Part shown: piece by piece, positions 52,723-62,080 of the stretch
Layout of the letters: each line of letters begins with the position of its first letter
How positions within the stretch are numbered: the first letter of the stretch is position 1
Assembly (NCBI RefSeq): GCF_900105965.1
Contig: NZ_FNTV01000001.1
Span: forward strand, 248,001-312,000
Direction of reading: 5' to 3'
DNA: 64,000 bases
DNA from: Arthrobacter alpinus
GTDB lineage: Bacteria > Actinomycetota > Actinomycetes > Actinomycetales > Micrococcaceae
The notes under the pieces: generated by a model
Database searches by the model: none
What the model saw: only the letters and a program-made list of their open reading frames with translations
What the model was told of the DNA's origin: nothing
Program-made: the position numbers and the translations under genes

Positions 52723-53777
52723 ACGCCTGGGCCGGAATTGCGTGGCTGGTGGTGTTGTTGTTCGGAAACGCCTTCTTCGTGGCGGCAGAATTTGCTGTTA
52801 TGACGGCCCGACGCAGCCAAATTGAACCCCTGGCCGAGGCCGGTTCCAAGCGAGCCAAGGTCACCTTGGGCGCCATGGAAAACGTCTCGCTCATGCTTGC
52901 CTGCTCGCAATTGGGAATCACGGTGTGTTCACTGTTGATCTTGAATGTGGCAGAGCCGGCGATTCACCACCTATTGGCAGAGCCTCTGCATGCCGTTGGG
53001 CTGGAAGAGAACATTGCGGCTCCCGTGGCGTTCGTCGTCACACTGGCCCTCGTGACGTTCCTGCACGTGACGTTCGGTGAAATGGTGCCGAAAAACATGA
53101 GCGTTTCAGCTGCCGACAAGGCGGCGCTGTTGTTGGCGCCACCCCTGGTGCTGGTCAGCAAGGTGGTTCGCCCCGTCATTGTGGTGCTGAACTGGTGTGC
53201 CAACCACATTGTGCGCTGGTTTGGCATTGAGCCCCAGGACGAAGTCTCTTCATCGTTCACCTTGCAAGAGGTTCAGTCGATCGTTGAAGAATCAACTCGG
53301 AGCGGACTCGTGGATGACCAAACAGGTCTCATCACGGGCGCCTTGGAGTTCTCATCCCAGACCGCCGGCGGGATCATGGTTCCGCTGGATGCCCTGGTCA
53401 CCTTGCCCACCGAGGCCACACCCGTGGACTTTGAGCACAAGGTGGGCAAGACCGGATTTTCCCGGTTCGTGTTTGCTGATGCCGAAGGCAATCTCATGGG
53501 CTACCTCCACCTGAAGGACGTGCTGCGGATCCCCACCGAGCGCTACCAGCTGCCTATTGGTGAGGGCCGCGTGCGATCCATGGTCAATATTGCCTCCACG
53601 GAGGAAATTGAAGACGTGTTGGCTGCCATGCAGCGCTCGGGTTCCCACATGGCTCGCGTGATTGACGCCAATGAACAGACCGTGGGCGTGCTTTTCCTGG
53701 AAGATGTGATTGAGCAGTTGGTGGGCGAAATTCGGGACGCCACACAGACTCATATTCAGGAGCGCAAACGCGCTTGA
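52719..53777 (+). CDS. CNNM/HlyC-type membrane protein with CBS pair 2
   Basis: The 352-residue paralogue has the DUF21/CNNM domain (about 1-195) and a CBS pair (about 210-335) but stops after GEIRDATQ, so the CorC domain present in its neighbour is missing. The GTG start overlaps the previous stop (GTGA). Tandem pairs, one with and one without CorC, are common in actinobacteria and may form heterodimers. Confidence 0.9.
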   Translation: MNAWAGIAWLVVLLFGNAFFVAAEFAVMTARRSQIEPLAEAGSKRAKVTLGAMENVSLMLACSQLGITVCSLLILNVAEPAIHHLLAEPLHAVGLEENIAAPVAFVVTLALVTFLHVTFGEMVPKNMSVSAADKAALLLAPPLVLVSKVVRPVIVVLNWCANHIVRWFGIEPQDEVSSSFTLQEVQSIVEESTRSGLVDDQTGLITGALEFSSQTAGGIMVPLDALVTLPTEATPVDFEHKVGKTGFSRFVFADAEGNLMGYLHLKDVLRIPTERYQLPIGEGRVRSMVNIASTEEIEDVLAAMQRSGSHMARVIDANEQTVGVLFLEDVIEQLVGEIRDATQTHIQERKRA

Positions 53778-53815
53778 TGCGAACGGTTCCCAATATGAGC
53801 TATGCTTGCTCTTAT

Positions 53816-53830
53816 TGGTAATTGTTCTCA
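53816..53830 (+). promoter_or_regulatory. Zur-like box before znuA
   Basis: TGGTAATTGTTCTCA matches TGANAANNNTTNTCA, the actinobacterial Zur box, at all but one conserved position when read on either strand (complement TGAGAACAATTACCA). It lies 24 bases before the znuA ATG, and a zur-type gene is 6 kb downstream. Confidence 0.65.
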
Positions 53831-53853
53831 TTAGCACGTCGAAAAGGAAATAC

Positions 53854-54774
53854 ATGTTTCAGTCCCGCCGCTCAGTCCTTCTTGTCGGTGCAACCCTGGC
53901 TGCGTCGCTGACCCTGGCGGCGTGCGGTGGGGCTGAAACAACAACCCCTGGTTCCGAGGGAACCGTCTCTGTGGTGGCAACAACCAATGTCTACGCGGAC
54001 ATCGCCAAGGCTGTTGGCGGAGACTACGTAAGCGTCCATGCGATCATCTCCGATCCCGCCGCCGATCCGCATGGCTACGAGGCCAATGCACAAGACAAAC
54101 TCGCCGTCTCCAAAGCCCAAGTGGGCATCGAGAATGGTGGCGGGTACGACGACTTCTTCACCCAGCTCGCCAAGGGCCAGCTGGACTCTGCAGAGATCGT
54201 CAACGTCAGTGACATGTCCGGCCTCGATACCGGCGAGGGCTTCAACGAACACGTGTGGTATTCGCTACCCACCATGTCCAAGCTCGCAGATGATCTGGCG
54301 GCTCGCTTCAGCACAGCCCTGCCGGCCCAGAGTGGCGCTTTCACGGCCCAGGCCACCGCGTTCAAGACCAAATTGACGCTCATGATGACGCGGCTCCATG
54401 AACTGAAGGCCGGCCACGAAGGCGCCGGTGCCGCGGTCACCGAGCCGGTCCCGCTGTACCTGCTCGCCGAGGCTGGCCTCGTCAACAAGACCCCGGAAAA
54501 GTTCACCTCGGCCATTGAGAACGGGGCCGATGTGCCTGCCACAACGGTGGCGGAGGTGCTTGCCATTATGGCCTCCAAGGACGTGTCCCTGTTGGCCTAC
54601 AACACCCAAACTGAGAGCCCGCAAACGCAGCAGGTCAAGGCGGCGGCCGAGGCCGCAGGCGTTCCCGTGGTGGATTTCTCCGAGACCCTTCCGGCCAACA
54701 CGAGCTACCTCGACTGGATGCTTGGTAATGTTGCTAACTTGGAACAAGGACTAAATACAGTGGCCGGAAAATGA
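53854..54774 (+). CDS. znuA: Zinc-binding lipoprotein of a ZnuABC-type importer
   Basis: The 306-residue lipoprotein has a signal peptide ending in LAAC (Cys near residue 24) and a cluster A-I fold: ISDPAADPHGYEA with the metal His, EHVWYSLP with a second His and AYNTQTESP. The family carries Zn or Mn; the Zur-like box upstream favours zinc. GGAAATACATG surrounds the start. It overlaps the ATPase gene by 4 bases. Confidence 0.88.
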   Translation: MFQSRRSVLLVGATLAASLTLAACGGAETTTPGSEGTVSVVATTNVYADIAKAVGGDYVSVHAIISDPAADPHGYEANAQDKLAVSKAQVGIENGGGYDDFFTQLAKGQLDSAEIVNVSDMSGLDTGEGFNEHVWYSLPTMSKLADDLAARFSTALPAQSGAFTAQATAFKTKLTLMMTRLHELKAGHEGAGAAVTEPVPLYLLAEAGLVNKTPEKFTSAIENGADVPATTVAEVLAIMASKDVSLLAYNTQTESPQTQQVKAAAEAAGVPVVDFSETLPANTSYLDWMLGNVANLEQGLNTVAGK

Positions 54775-55631
54775 CCTCATCGGCACCCTCGGTCATCACG
54801 CTCAAGCGTGCCACCTTGAAGTACGGCTCGCGCACCCTGTGGCAAGATCTCAACTTGGATGTTCGCCCCGGTGAATTCCTAGCCGTCTTAGGCGCCAATG
54901 GCAGCGGTAAAACGAGTTTTCTGAAGATTCTTTTGGGCTTGGCTCCCTTGAGCTCCGGCCAGATCATGCTCGACGGCGTGCCCGCCAAACGCGGCAGCCG
55001 TGCCATTGGCTATGTTCCCCAGCAAAAGCACTTTGCCCCGGACACAGCCCTGCGCGCGCGCGACTTGGTGGGCTTGGGCGTGGATGGCGACAAATGGGGC
55101 TTTCGGCTCCGTGGCCGCGCCTACCGTCAACGTGTGGACGAACTTCTTGAAATGGTTGGCGCCGCCAGTTACGGGAAAATTCCCGTCGGCATGCTCTCCG
55201 GTGGCGAGCAGCAGCGGTTGCGGATTGCCCAGGCACTGGCATCTAATCCGAAGGTCCTGCTGTGTGACGAGCCGCTGTTGTCCCTGGACATGCACCACCA
55301 AAAAGCCGTGAGCGCGCTGGTAGCCGAACAAGCCAAGGCGAACGGCACCGCCGTCGTCTTTGTCACGCATGAAATCAACCCGATCTTGGAACACGTGGAC
55401 AGGGTCCTGTACCTGGCCGGAGGCCGTTTTACGCTCGGCACCCCGGAGCAAGTTATGCGAACCGAGGTGCTTTCCAAGCTCTACGGAACCAACGTCCAGG
55501 TGCTCAACGTCGAGGGGCGCCTGGTTGTAGTGGGGCGCCCGGACTCCGTCATTGACGGACACGTTGATCCGGAACTGCAGGTCACCGATGCACCCGCCAC
55601 AGATGCTGCGCGCGGACGGGGGATCGCATGA
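54771..55631 (+). CDS. znuC: ATP-binding protein of the zinc importer
   Basis: The 286-residue ATPase has Walker A GANGSGKTS near residue 43, signature LSGGEQQRL, Walker B VLLCDEP and the His-loop VTHEINP. The start overlaps the znuA stop and its own stop overlaps the permease start (ATGA at both joins), so the three genes form one coupled operon. Confidence 0.9.
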   Translation: MTSSAPSVITLKRATLKYGSRTLWQDLNLDVRPGEFLAVLGANGSGKTSFLKILLGLAPLSSGQIMLDGVPAKRGSRAIGYVPQQKHFAPDTALRARDLVGLGVDGDKWGFRLRGRAYRQRVDELLEMVGAASYGKIPVGMLSGGEQQRLRIAQALASNPKVLLCDEPLLSLDMHHQKAVSALVAEQAKANGTAVVFVTHEINPILEHVDRVLYLAGGRFTLGTPEQVMRTEVLSKLYGTNVQVLNVEGRLVVVGRPDSVIDGHVDPELQVTDAPATDAARGRGIA

Positions 55632-56497
55632 ACTGGGCAGATTTCACCAACGCGGTCTTTAATTTCTCCAACTACGGCGAATTGCTTCCACTATTTCGAG
55701 ACACACTCCTAGCCGGAGCCATTCTTGGTTTGGTGGGTGGCTTGGTGGGCACCTTTGTCATGATGCGCGATCTTGCCTTCGCCGTTCATGGCATCGCGGA
55801 GTTGTCCTTTGCCGGTGCCGCGTTCGCGCTGCTGATTGGCGCGGATGTGATTTTTGGATCGCTCGTGGGCTCCATTGCAGCCGCACTGCTACTGGGGGCC
55901 ATGGGTGTTAGGGCCAGGGAGAAGAACTCCGTCATCGGCGTGATCATGCCGTTTGGCTTGGGTCTGGGAATCTTGTTCCTCTCGCTGTATGAGGGCAGGT
56001 CCGCGAATAAGTTTGGCCTGCTGACGGGCCAGATCGTTTCGGTCGATTCCACGCAGCTCTCGGTGCTGGGCGGCACTGCCCTGATTGTGATTGTTGGCCT
56101 CGCCTTGATTTGGCGCCCACTCACCTTTGCCAGCGTGGATGCCGATATTGCCGCAGCTCGGGGGATTCCGGTGCGCACACTGTCGCTGGCGTTCATGTTC
56201 TTGCTGGGCATCGCCGTGGCGTTGTCCATTCAGGTGGTTGGCTCGCTGCTGGTTTTGGCCCTGCTCATCACGCCGGCCGCGGCAGCGTTGCAGGTTACGG
56301 CAGCCCCGCGCATGGTGGTGCTGCTCAGCGTGGCCTTCGCCATGATCTCCACCGTGGGCGGCATCATGCTGGCCTTGGGTGGCAGCATCCCGATCAGCCC
56401 CTATGTGACAACATTGTCCTTTGTGATTTACCTGTTGTGCAGGGTGGCAGGATCCGTGCGCCGTCGCCGAGGCTGGTCCACGCGGCCCGCGCTGTAG
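55628..56497 (+). CDS. znuB: Permease of the zinc importer
   Basis: The 289-residue permease has about eight membrane segments and the ABC-3 family marks MMRDLAFAVHGIAELSFAGAA and LLVLALLITPAAAALQ. It completes ZnuABC. A short intergenic repeat region follows its stop. Confidence 0.9.
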   Translation: MNWADFTNAVFNFSNYGELLPLFRDTLLAGAILGLVGGLVGTFVMMRDLAFAVHGIAELSFAGAAFALLIGADVIFGSLVGSIAAALLLGAMGVRAREKNSVIGVIMPFGLGLGILFLSLYEGRSANKFGLLTGQIVSVDSTQLSVLGGTALIVIVGLALIWRPLTFASVDADIAAARGIPVRTLSLAFMFLLGIAVALSIQVVGSLLVLALLITPAAAALQVTAAPRMVVLLSVAFAMISTVGGIMLALGGSIPISPYVTTLSFVIYLLCRVAGSVRRRRGWSTRPAL

Positions 56498-56506
56498 TTG
56501 ACGAAC

Positions 56507-56571
56507 TTATCCGCAGACCTCACCGTGGGTTCGGCGTAGAGGCATTTATCCGCTGAACTCACCATGAGTTT
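56507..56571 (+). repeat. Two imperfect copies of a TTATCCGC element
   Basis: TTATCCGCAGACCTCACC (56509 region) and TTATCCGCTGAACTCACC (56546 region) are imperfect direct copies, each followed by GTGGGTTCGGCGTA or ATGAGTTTCGCGTA. The segment TTATCCGCTGAAC recalls TTATGCGCTGAAC in the repeat cluster before hisN. It fills most of the gap before the next gene. Confidence 0.6.
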
Positions 56572-56611
56572 CGCGTATGCGTTCAGGCCCAACTGGGTCT
56601 AGCGTTAATTC

Positions 56612-58051
56612 ATGGAGTGGTTGGGCGCTGCTTGGTTCGGATCTGCGGACTATCAGGTTGCACGATTCGTCCTCCAGCGCGGCATCGCGGCGATCTACAT
56701 GATTGCATTCATCTCCAGCGCCCTGCAATTTCCGGCATTGCTGGGGGAGCGGGGTCTGCTTCCCGTGCCACGCTATGTCGCAGGCGTACGCCGAACGCCC
56801 GGCCCCACACTCTTTAGCCGGCACTATTCGGACGCATTGTTGCGCACGGTCGCGTGGACAGGGGTGGTCCTGGGTGCATCAGTGGTGCTTGGCCTGCCCC
56901 AGCAGGGCCCGCCCTGGATGCCCATGGTGGTGTTCCTTTCACTGTGGCTGTTGTACATGTCAATCGTGAATGTTGGGCAAGTCTTCTACGGGTTTGGGTG
57001 GGAAATCCTCCTGCTTGAAGCCGGCTTCCTTGCCGCTTTCCTTGGCTCGAATCAAACCACGACGCCGGTCATCACCATCTGGCTGCTGCGCTGGCTCGTG
57101 TTCCGGCTCGAGTTTGGTGCCGGCATGATCAAGCTGCGCGGCGATGGGGCGTGGCGCGACCTGACAGCCCTGTACTACCACCATGAAACCCAGCCAATGC
57201 CCAATCCGCTCAGCTGGTGGTTTCATCATCTGCCCAAGCCACTGCACAAGGTGGAGGTGGTGGGAAACCACTTTGCCCAGCTGATAGTGCCGTTCCTATT
57301 GTTTGCACCTGCGCCCATCGCCACCTGGGCCGCGGCAGTGGTGATCGTGACCCAGTGCTGGCTTCTGCTCTCAGGGAACTTTGCCTGGCTCAATGCAGTG
57401 ACGGTGGTGCTGGCGTTTTCCGCCGTCTCTCTTCCGGATGCCACCTGGCCTGCCGTCCCTGGGTCGAGCGGCACCGAGGTTCCGGGGATGCCGTTCTGGT
57501 TTGCCGGCGTCGTGCTTGCCGTGGGGGCTCTCATGCTGGTGCTGAGTTGGTGGCCGCTGAAGAACTTGTTCTCCCGAAACCAGATCATGAACGGCAGTTT
57601 CAACCGCTGGCGACTGGGCAACGCCTACGGGGCGTTCGGGAGCATCACGCGCGATCGCCACGAGGTGGTGGTTGAGGGTTGGGATGGGCGCACCTGGCGC
57701 GAATACGGTTTTCATGGCAAGCCTGGGGATCCCGCGCGTCTGCCCCGGCAGTTTGCGCCTTACCACCTGCGGCTGGATTGGATGATGTGGTTCCTGGCCC
57801 TGGGACAACCGGGCATGGGCTGGTTTCTGCCATTTCTGGGGAAATTGCTGGCGGCGGATCAGGCCACACTTAAGTTGCTCCGGCATGACCCCTTTGGTGG
57901 GCAGGCGCCCCTGCAGCTGCGTGCCCGGGTCTTCGCCTACCGCTACACCAGCTGGCGTGAGTGGCGGGCGACTGGTGCCTGGTGGGTTCGGGAGCCGTTG
58001 GGAATGCTGGTGCCACCCATCGGCGCGGGCCCGCCAACGCCTGAAAGCTAG
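56612..58051 (+). CDS. Lipase maturation factor family protein
   Basis: The 479-residue membrane protein has about six to eight hydrophobic segments and the family marks VNVGQVFYGFGWEILLLEAGFLA, RLEFGAGMIKLRGDGAWRDLTALYYHHETQPMP in separate stretches, and a soluble C-terminal domain with GSFNRWRLGNAYGAFGS. It is the bacterial counterpart of LMF1/LMF2, which help fold lipases in animals; in bacteria the role is unknown. It converges on a marR-type gene with 4 bases overlap. Confidence 0.88.
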   Translation: MEWLGAAWFGSADYQVARFVLQRGIAAIYMIAFISSALQFPALLGERGLLPVPRYVAGVRRTPGPTLFSRHYSDALLRTVAWTGVVLGASVVLGLPQQGPPWMPMVVFLSLWLLYMSIVNVGQVFYGFGWEILLLEAGFLAAFLGSNQTTTPVITIWLLRWLVFRLEFGAGMIKLRGDGAWRDLTALYYHHETQPMPNPLSWWFHHLPKPLHKVEVVGNHFAQLIVPFLLFAPAPIATWAAAVVIVTQCWLLLSGNFAWLNAVTVVLAFSAVSLPDATWPAVPGSSGTEVPGMPFWFAGVVLAVGALMLVLSWWPLKNLFSRNQIMNGSFNRWRLGNAYGAFGSITRDRHEVVVEGWDGRTWREYGFHGKPGDPARLPRQFAPYHLRLDWMMWFLALGQPGMGWFLPFLGKLLAADQATLKLLRHDPFGGQAPLQLRARVFAYRYTSWREWRATGAWWVREPLGMLVPPIGAGPPTPES

Positions 58052-58509
58052 TCGGCCTCGTTGTACCGCGCAAGCGCAGCGGCGAAGGTGGCAATTTCCG
58101 AATCAGTCCACCCTGACAAGCGGTCCTTGACCACGTCTTGATGCGCTGCCGTGGACGAGGCCAGCTGGATCCGGCCAAGCTCAGTCAATGCCAGAATCCG
58201 GCCCCGGCCAGATGTCTCCGCCCCGGTGGAATTGTCCTTGCCGCCCGTTTCATGATCCTGGTAGTGGACCAGTCCAAGGCCAATCAACGTGTTGATCTGC
58301 CGTGACACAGTGGATCGGTTCAGGGCGAAAGCAGTGGCAATGTCCGTAGCCCGGGTGCCCGCCGTGGTGGCGATGAAGCGCAGCAGCGAATGCTCAACAA
58401 ATGTCAGCGGATGGTCGATGATGCGCGAGCGCGCGTTGGAACGGCGGGAAATTTCACGCAGCTGGCCAAAGACGGCTTCAACATCGCTGTCGCGCGGGGT
58501 GGTGTCCAT
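58048..58509 (-). CDS. MarR-family transcriptional regulator
   Basis: The 153-residue regulator has the MarR winged helix (TRATDIATAFALNRSTVSRQINTL, then a Gly-rich wing GGKDNSTGAETSGRGRILALTELG). It is divergent to a membrane protein gene, and a perfect palindrome lies between their starts. It is likely to repress that gene and itself. ATG 58509 is preceded by no strong site. Confidence 0.88.
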   Translation of the reverse strand: MDTTPRDSDVEAVFGQLREISRRSNARSRIIDHPLTFVEHSLLRFIATTAGTRATDIATAFALNRSTVSRQINTLIGLGLVHYQDHETGGKDNSTGAETSGRGRILALTELGRIQLASSTAAHQDVVKDRLSGWTDSEIATFAAALARYNEAD

Positions 58510-58526
58510 GTCCTCAGCCTAGTACC

Positions 58527-58567
58527 TGTTGCATGAAACAACACTCAATGTTGCATTATGCAACATT
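58527..58567. promoter_or_regulatory. MarR operator: perfect palindrome between divergent genes
   Basis: The 10-base arms AATGTTGCAT and their complement surround one base at 58547-58567. A weaker copy, TGTTG...CAACA, is at 58527-58543. Both lie in the 79-base gap between the marR-type gene and the membrane protein gene. Confidence 0.8.
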
Positions 58568-58588
58568 AGGCGTAGGGTTAACGGAATA

Positions 58589-59719
58589 ATGACGACTCAC
58601 AACACGCACCTTGCCACCATCGATCCCGATCCCCTTGTGGATTCCTCGGAGCCTGCACAGATCTTGCATAGTCCGAAAACCCGTCCGAAGAACCTTCCGG
58701 AGCGCGTGCCGGCGGCGGCCTGGCGAAAGCTTGGCCTGACGATGCTGATCCCCTTTTTCCTTGCCGCCGTCATGGGGCTGGCCTATTTGGGAGCCTTCCA
58801 CGAGCCTCACCCCCACAATGTGCAGGTGGCTGTGGTGGGAGATACGGCCGCCACAAAGGTGTTTGCACAAACACTCAAGGACAAGGCAGGGCAGGCCTTG
58901 GATGTGCGAACGGTTCCCGATGTTGCCAGCGCTCGAACCTTGATTGCCCAACGCGAATTGGCTGCCGCCTACGAGCCCGGGACTGCGAACGCCACTTTGT
59001 TCCTCTCGAGCGCAGCCTCGGAAACCACTGCCAACATCACTCAAAAGATCTTCATGCCCGTGGCCTTCTCGCAAAATCTGCCCTTCCAAGTCGTTGACGT
59101 GGTGCCCGTGGGTAGCCATGACAGCACTGGGCAAGGCTTGTTCTTCATGCTCGTGGCCTTGAGCATTGGCGGCTACGCCAGCTCAGTGCCGTTGTCAGGC
59201 TTCATGGGCAGGGTTCGCTTGCGAACGCGCTTTGCCCTGGCACTGGCGGCCGGCGCCGTGGTCTCCGCGATTGGCGTGGTGATAGCGGGCCCGGTCTACA
59301 ACGTGTTGCAGGGAGCTGTGTGGGGGACCTGGCTGTTGTCGTGGCTGTACGTCAGCGCCATCGTGATGCTCGGGATGGGGCTGCATCCCCTGTTACGTCA
59401 CTGGACGACGCCGATCCTGACGCTGCTCTTTGTGGCTCTGAACTTTACAAGTTCCGGTGGCATCTTTGCCCCTGCCATGCAGCCTGGCCTCTTCGGCGGG
59501 CTCAACGCCTTCTGGAACGGAGCTGCTTGGTATCAGGCAGCCCAAAATCTTGCCTATTTCCCCGGCCAGGACATTGCATTTGATGTTCTGAAACTGGCCT
59601 TGTGGCTGGTACCCGGCGCCCTCCTCATGGTCCTCACACACGTGTGGAGTGAACGAAAAATTCGCCTTGCCAATGAGAACGCCCGCATCCGCGAGGTTGA
59701 GGGCGCAATAGCGGCTTAG
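58589..59719 (+). CDS. YhgE/Pip-like membrane protein, possible export function
   Basis: The 376-residue protein has an N-terminal membrane segment (about residues 48-68), an outer domain of about 120 residues and five further segments (about 190-365). This is the layout of ABC-2-type permeases and YhgE/Pip proteins, though no ATPase gene is near. Control by an adjacent MarR regulator suggests export of, or response to, a toxic compound. The ATG at 58589 has only a weak site. Its stop overlaps zur. Confidence 0.7.
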   Translation: MTTHNTHLATIDPDPLVDSSEPAQILHSPKTRPKNLPERVPAAAWRKLGLTMLIPFFLAAVMGLAYLGAFHEPHPHNVQVAVVGDTAATKVFAQTLKDKAGQALDVRTVPDVASARTLIAQRELAAAYEPGTANATLFLSSAASETTANITQKIFMPVAFSQNLPFQVVDVVPVGSHDSTGQGLFFMLVALSIGGYASSVPLSGFMGRVRLRTRFALALAAGAVVSAIGVVIAGPVYNVLQGAVWGTWLLSWLYVSAIVMLGMGLHPLLRHWTTPILTLLFVALNFTSSGGIFAPAMQPGLFGGLNAFWNGAAWYQAAQNLAYFPGQDIAFDVLKLALWLVPGALLMVLTHVWSERKIRLANENARIREVEGAIAA

Positions 59720-60108
59720 GCTGCCGAGCACTCCGGGCACAGGCCGTAGATTTCCACGGTGTGCTGGACCTGGGTGAAACCGTTGTCCGCTGCAATGCGT
59801 GCGGCCCAGCTCTCTACAGCTGGCGCCTCCACCTCCACGGTCTTCCCGCAGTTGCGGCACAGGAGGTGGTGATGATGGCTCGTGGCATTGCAACGCCGGT
59901 ACACGGCCTCGCCCTCGCCATTGCGCAGGCTGTCCAGAAGTCCTTCATCGGCCATGGAGGCCAGGATGCGGTAGGTGGTGGCCAGCGAGACGGGTGTGCC
60001 TTGTTCGTGGAGCAGTCGGTGCAGTTCCTGGGTGCTGACAAAGTCATCCAGCGTGTCCATGGCCGCGCTGATGGCCACGCGCTGCTTCGTGACGCGCTGT
60101 TCCTTCAT
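59716..60108 (-). CDS. zur: Fur-family zinc uptake regulator Zur
   Basis: The 130-residue repressor has the Fur head (TKQRVAISAAMDTLDDFVSTQELH), the SLATTYRIL recognition helix, the HHHHLLCRNCGK metal site and the structural pair CPEC near the C-terminus. A short Zur-type length and a znuABC operon with a matching box 6 kb away support zinc. ATG 60108 is chosen; TTG 60123 would add five residues. It converges on the membrane protein gene. Confidence 0.9.
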   Translation of the reverse strand: MKEQRVTKQRVAISAAMDTLDDFVSTQELHRLLHEQGTPVSLATTYRILASMADEGLLDSLRNGEGEAVYRRCNATSHHHHLLCRNCGKTVEVEAPAVESWAARIAADNGFTQVQHTVEIYGLCPECSAA

Positions 60109-60240
60109 CGGGACATCATTCAATGCGCCAACTCACTTTCTCATTGCTGGATCCAGTCATCCAGACTATCGCACCTGCCCGGGATCACCCCTGTTGGTGT
60201 CACCATGGCACGGCCGGGGAGAGAGGCATATGCTGGCAGC

Positions 60241-60897
60241 ATGTTGCTGACTAAATTCACTCACGCCTGTGTCCGGATCGAGCAGGATGGGCGCGTACTG
60301 GTTCTTGACCCAGGAGTTTTTTCGGAATCCGAGGCGGCCCTCGCCGGAGCTGATGCCGTCCTGATCACGCACGAACATGCGGATCACTTCGATGCGCAGG
60401 CCCTCACAGCAGCCTTGGCCGCAACGCCCAGGCTAGCCATTCATGCGCCGGCCGGTGTTGCCAGTGCCCTGCGATTGAAGGTTCCGGAGCATGCTGCCAG
60501 CATTTTCGATGCCGCTGCCGGTGAACGCTTCACCGTGGCCGGATTTGCCGTGCAGTGCTTTGGCGGTCAGCACGCTCTCATCCACCCATCCGTCCCCGTG
60601 GTCGCCAATCTTGGCTATTTGATCGACGACGATCTCTACCACCCAGGAGATTCGCTCATTGTTCCCGACGGCGTCAGTGTGGGCACCTTGCTGGTGCCCG
60701 TACATGCACCCTGGTCCAAGGTTTCCGAGGTGGTGGACTTTGTGGTGTCTGTGCGAGCTCCGCATGCCTACCAAATCCACGAGGCGCTGCTGAACGAAAA
60801 CGGCCTGGCATTCACCGAAGCCCATATTGCCCGAATTGGGGCCCTGCACGGCGTGAAATTCCAGCACTTGAACACCGGTCAGTCGGTGGATCTCTAG
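60241..60897 (+). CDS. MBL-fold metallo-hydrolase (UlaG-like)
   Basis: The 218-residue protein has the metallo-beta-lactamase fold of the UlaG-like type: [13 protein letters not shown], then the metal motif [10 protein letters not shown] near residue 41, further ligands in GGQHALIHP and YHPGDSL. The reaction is unknown. The last four bases overlap the convergent cysteine-synthase-like gene. Confidence 0.87.
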   Translation: MLLTKFTHACVRIEQDGRVLVLDPGVFSESEAALAGADAVLITHEHADHFDAQALTAALAATPRLAIHAPAGVASALRLKVPEHAASIFDAAAGERFTVAGFAVQCFGGQHALIHPSVPVVANLGYLIDDDLYHPGDSLIVPDGVSVGTLLVPVHAPWSKVSEVVDFVVSVRAPHAYQIHEALLNENGLAFTEAHIARIGALHGVKFQHLNTGQSVDL

Positions 60898-61979
60898 CCC
60901 TGCCACACCCCGGTGGCGAAGAAATCGTCAAGGGATGCGAGGTGCGGGGAGGGGTCCAGGCCCTTGGCATCCAGCCACGCGGGGTTGTTGTAGCTGCCCA
61001 CATAGCGTTCACCGCCGTCGCACATGAGCGTGACGATGCTGCCCTTTTCACCGGCGGCCACCATCTGTGCAATCAACTGCCACACGCCCCACAGGTTGGT
61101 TCCGGTGGAGGGTCCGGCGTGCAGGCCCGTCAGCTTCTTGAAGTGCATCATGGCCGCCACGGAGGCGGCGTCCGGGATTTCCAGCATGGAGTCAATGACG
61201 CCGGGGACGAAGCTGGGCTCAACCCGTGGGCGGCCAATCCCCTCAATGCGGGAGGAATTGCCGGTGACTACGGATAAGTCCTGGTTCTTCCATGCCGGGT
61301 AGAACGCCGAGCCTTCCGGGTCCACAACCATCAAGCGCGAGGAATGGCCGTGATACCGGATGTAGCGTCCGATCGTGGCGGAAGTGCCGCCGGTGCCGGA
61401 GCCCACCACCACCCAGGACGGTTCCGGGAATCTCTCGTGCGCCAGCTGGTTGAAGATGGATTCGGCGATGTTGTTGTTCCCGCGCCAATCCGTGGCCCGT
61501 TCGGCATAAGTGAATTGGTCCATGTAATGCCCGTTGGTCTCGGCGGCAATACTCGCAGCGGCCGCATAAACCTCATCGGCGTGGTCCACAAAGTGACAGC
61601 GGCCGCCAAATTGCTCGATCAGGGCGATCTTTTCCGGGCTGGTCCCGGCCGTCATGACGGCCACGAAATCCAGCCCCAACAGCTGCGCAAAATACGCCTC
61701 GGACACCGCCGTGCTTCCCGAACTGGCCTCCACAATGGTGGTTCCCTCATTGATCCACCCGTTGACAAGGCCAAAGAGGAACAGCGAGCGGGCCAGTCGA
61801 TGCTTGAGGCTGCCGGTGCGGTGGCAGGATTCGTCCTTCACAAACAGGTCAACACCCCAGTGCTCAGGAAGCTCAATCTTATAAAGGTGGGTGTCGGCAG
61901 AGCGGTTGTTCTCCGCTTGCAGCGTTGCAATGGCGGCGTGGGTCCAGGACCGGGAAACGGGTACGGCAGTCATACTCAT
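60894..61979 (-). CDS. PLP-dependent cysteine synthase family protein
   Basis: The 361-residue protein is of the fold-type II PLP family. The PLP Lys is in TGSLKHRLA near residue 62, the substrate loop is EASSGSTA, and the phosphate-binding loop is [10 protein letters not shown]. It resembles CysK/CBS but has an unusual C-terminal region with [16 protein letters not shown], a mark of a less studied group (annotated also as L-cysteine desulfhydrase Cds1 type). Start ATG 61979 or 61973; no ribosome binding site is seen. The divergent sulfurtransferase gene starts about 100 bases away. Confidence 0.83.
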   Translation of the reverse strand: MSMTAVPVSRSWTHAAIATLQAENNRSADTHLYKIELPEHWGVDLFVKDESCHRTGSLKHRLARSLFLFGLVNGWINEGTTIVEASSGSTAVSEAYFAQLLGLDFVAVMTAGTSPEKIALIEQFGGRCHFVDHADEVYAAAASIAAETNGHYMDQFTYAERATDWRGNNNIAESIFNQLAHERFPEPSWVVVGSGTGGTSATIGRYIRYHGHSSRLMVVDPEGSAFYPAWKNQDLSVVTGNSSRIEGIGRPRVEPSFVPGVIDSMLEIPDAASVAAMMHFKKLTGLHAGPSTGTNLWGVWQLIAQMVAAGEKGSIVTLMCDGGERYVGSYNNPAWLDAKGLDPSPHLASLDDFFATGVWQG

Positions 61980-62080
61980 CAGGGTATCGTGAGGTGGCCG
62001 CAACGCCATTGTCGTTCGAAGGCCATCGTGGGGAAGTACATTTGTTGGTGGACCACAAGAAATTCTCCCAAGGAGCCGCC

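Noticed and set aside
59761..60240. Long N-terminal extension of the MBL-fold protein
   Set aside because: It runs antisense through zur and the zur promoter; family similarity begins at ATG 60241.
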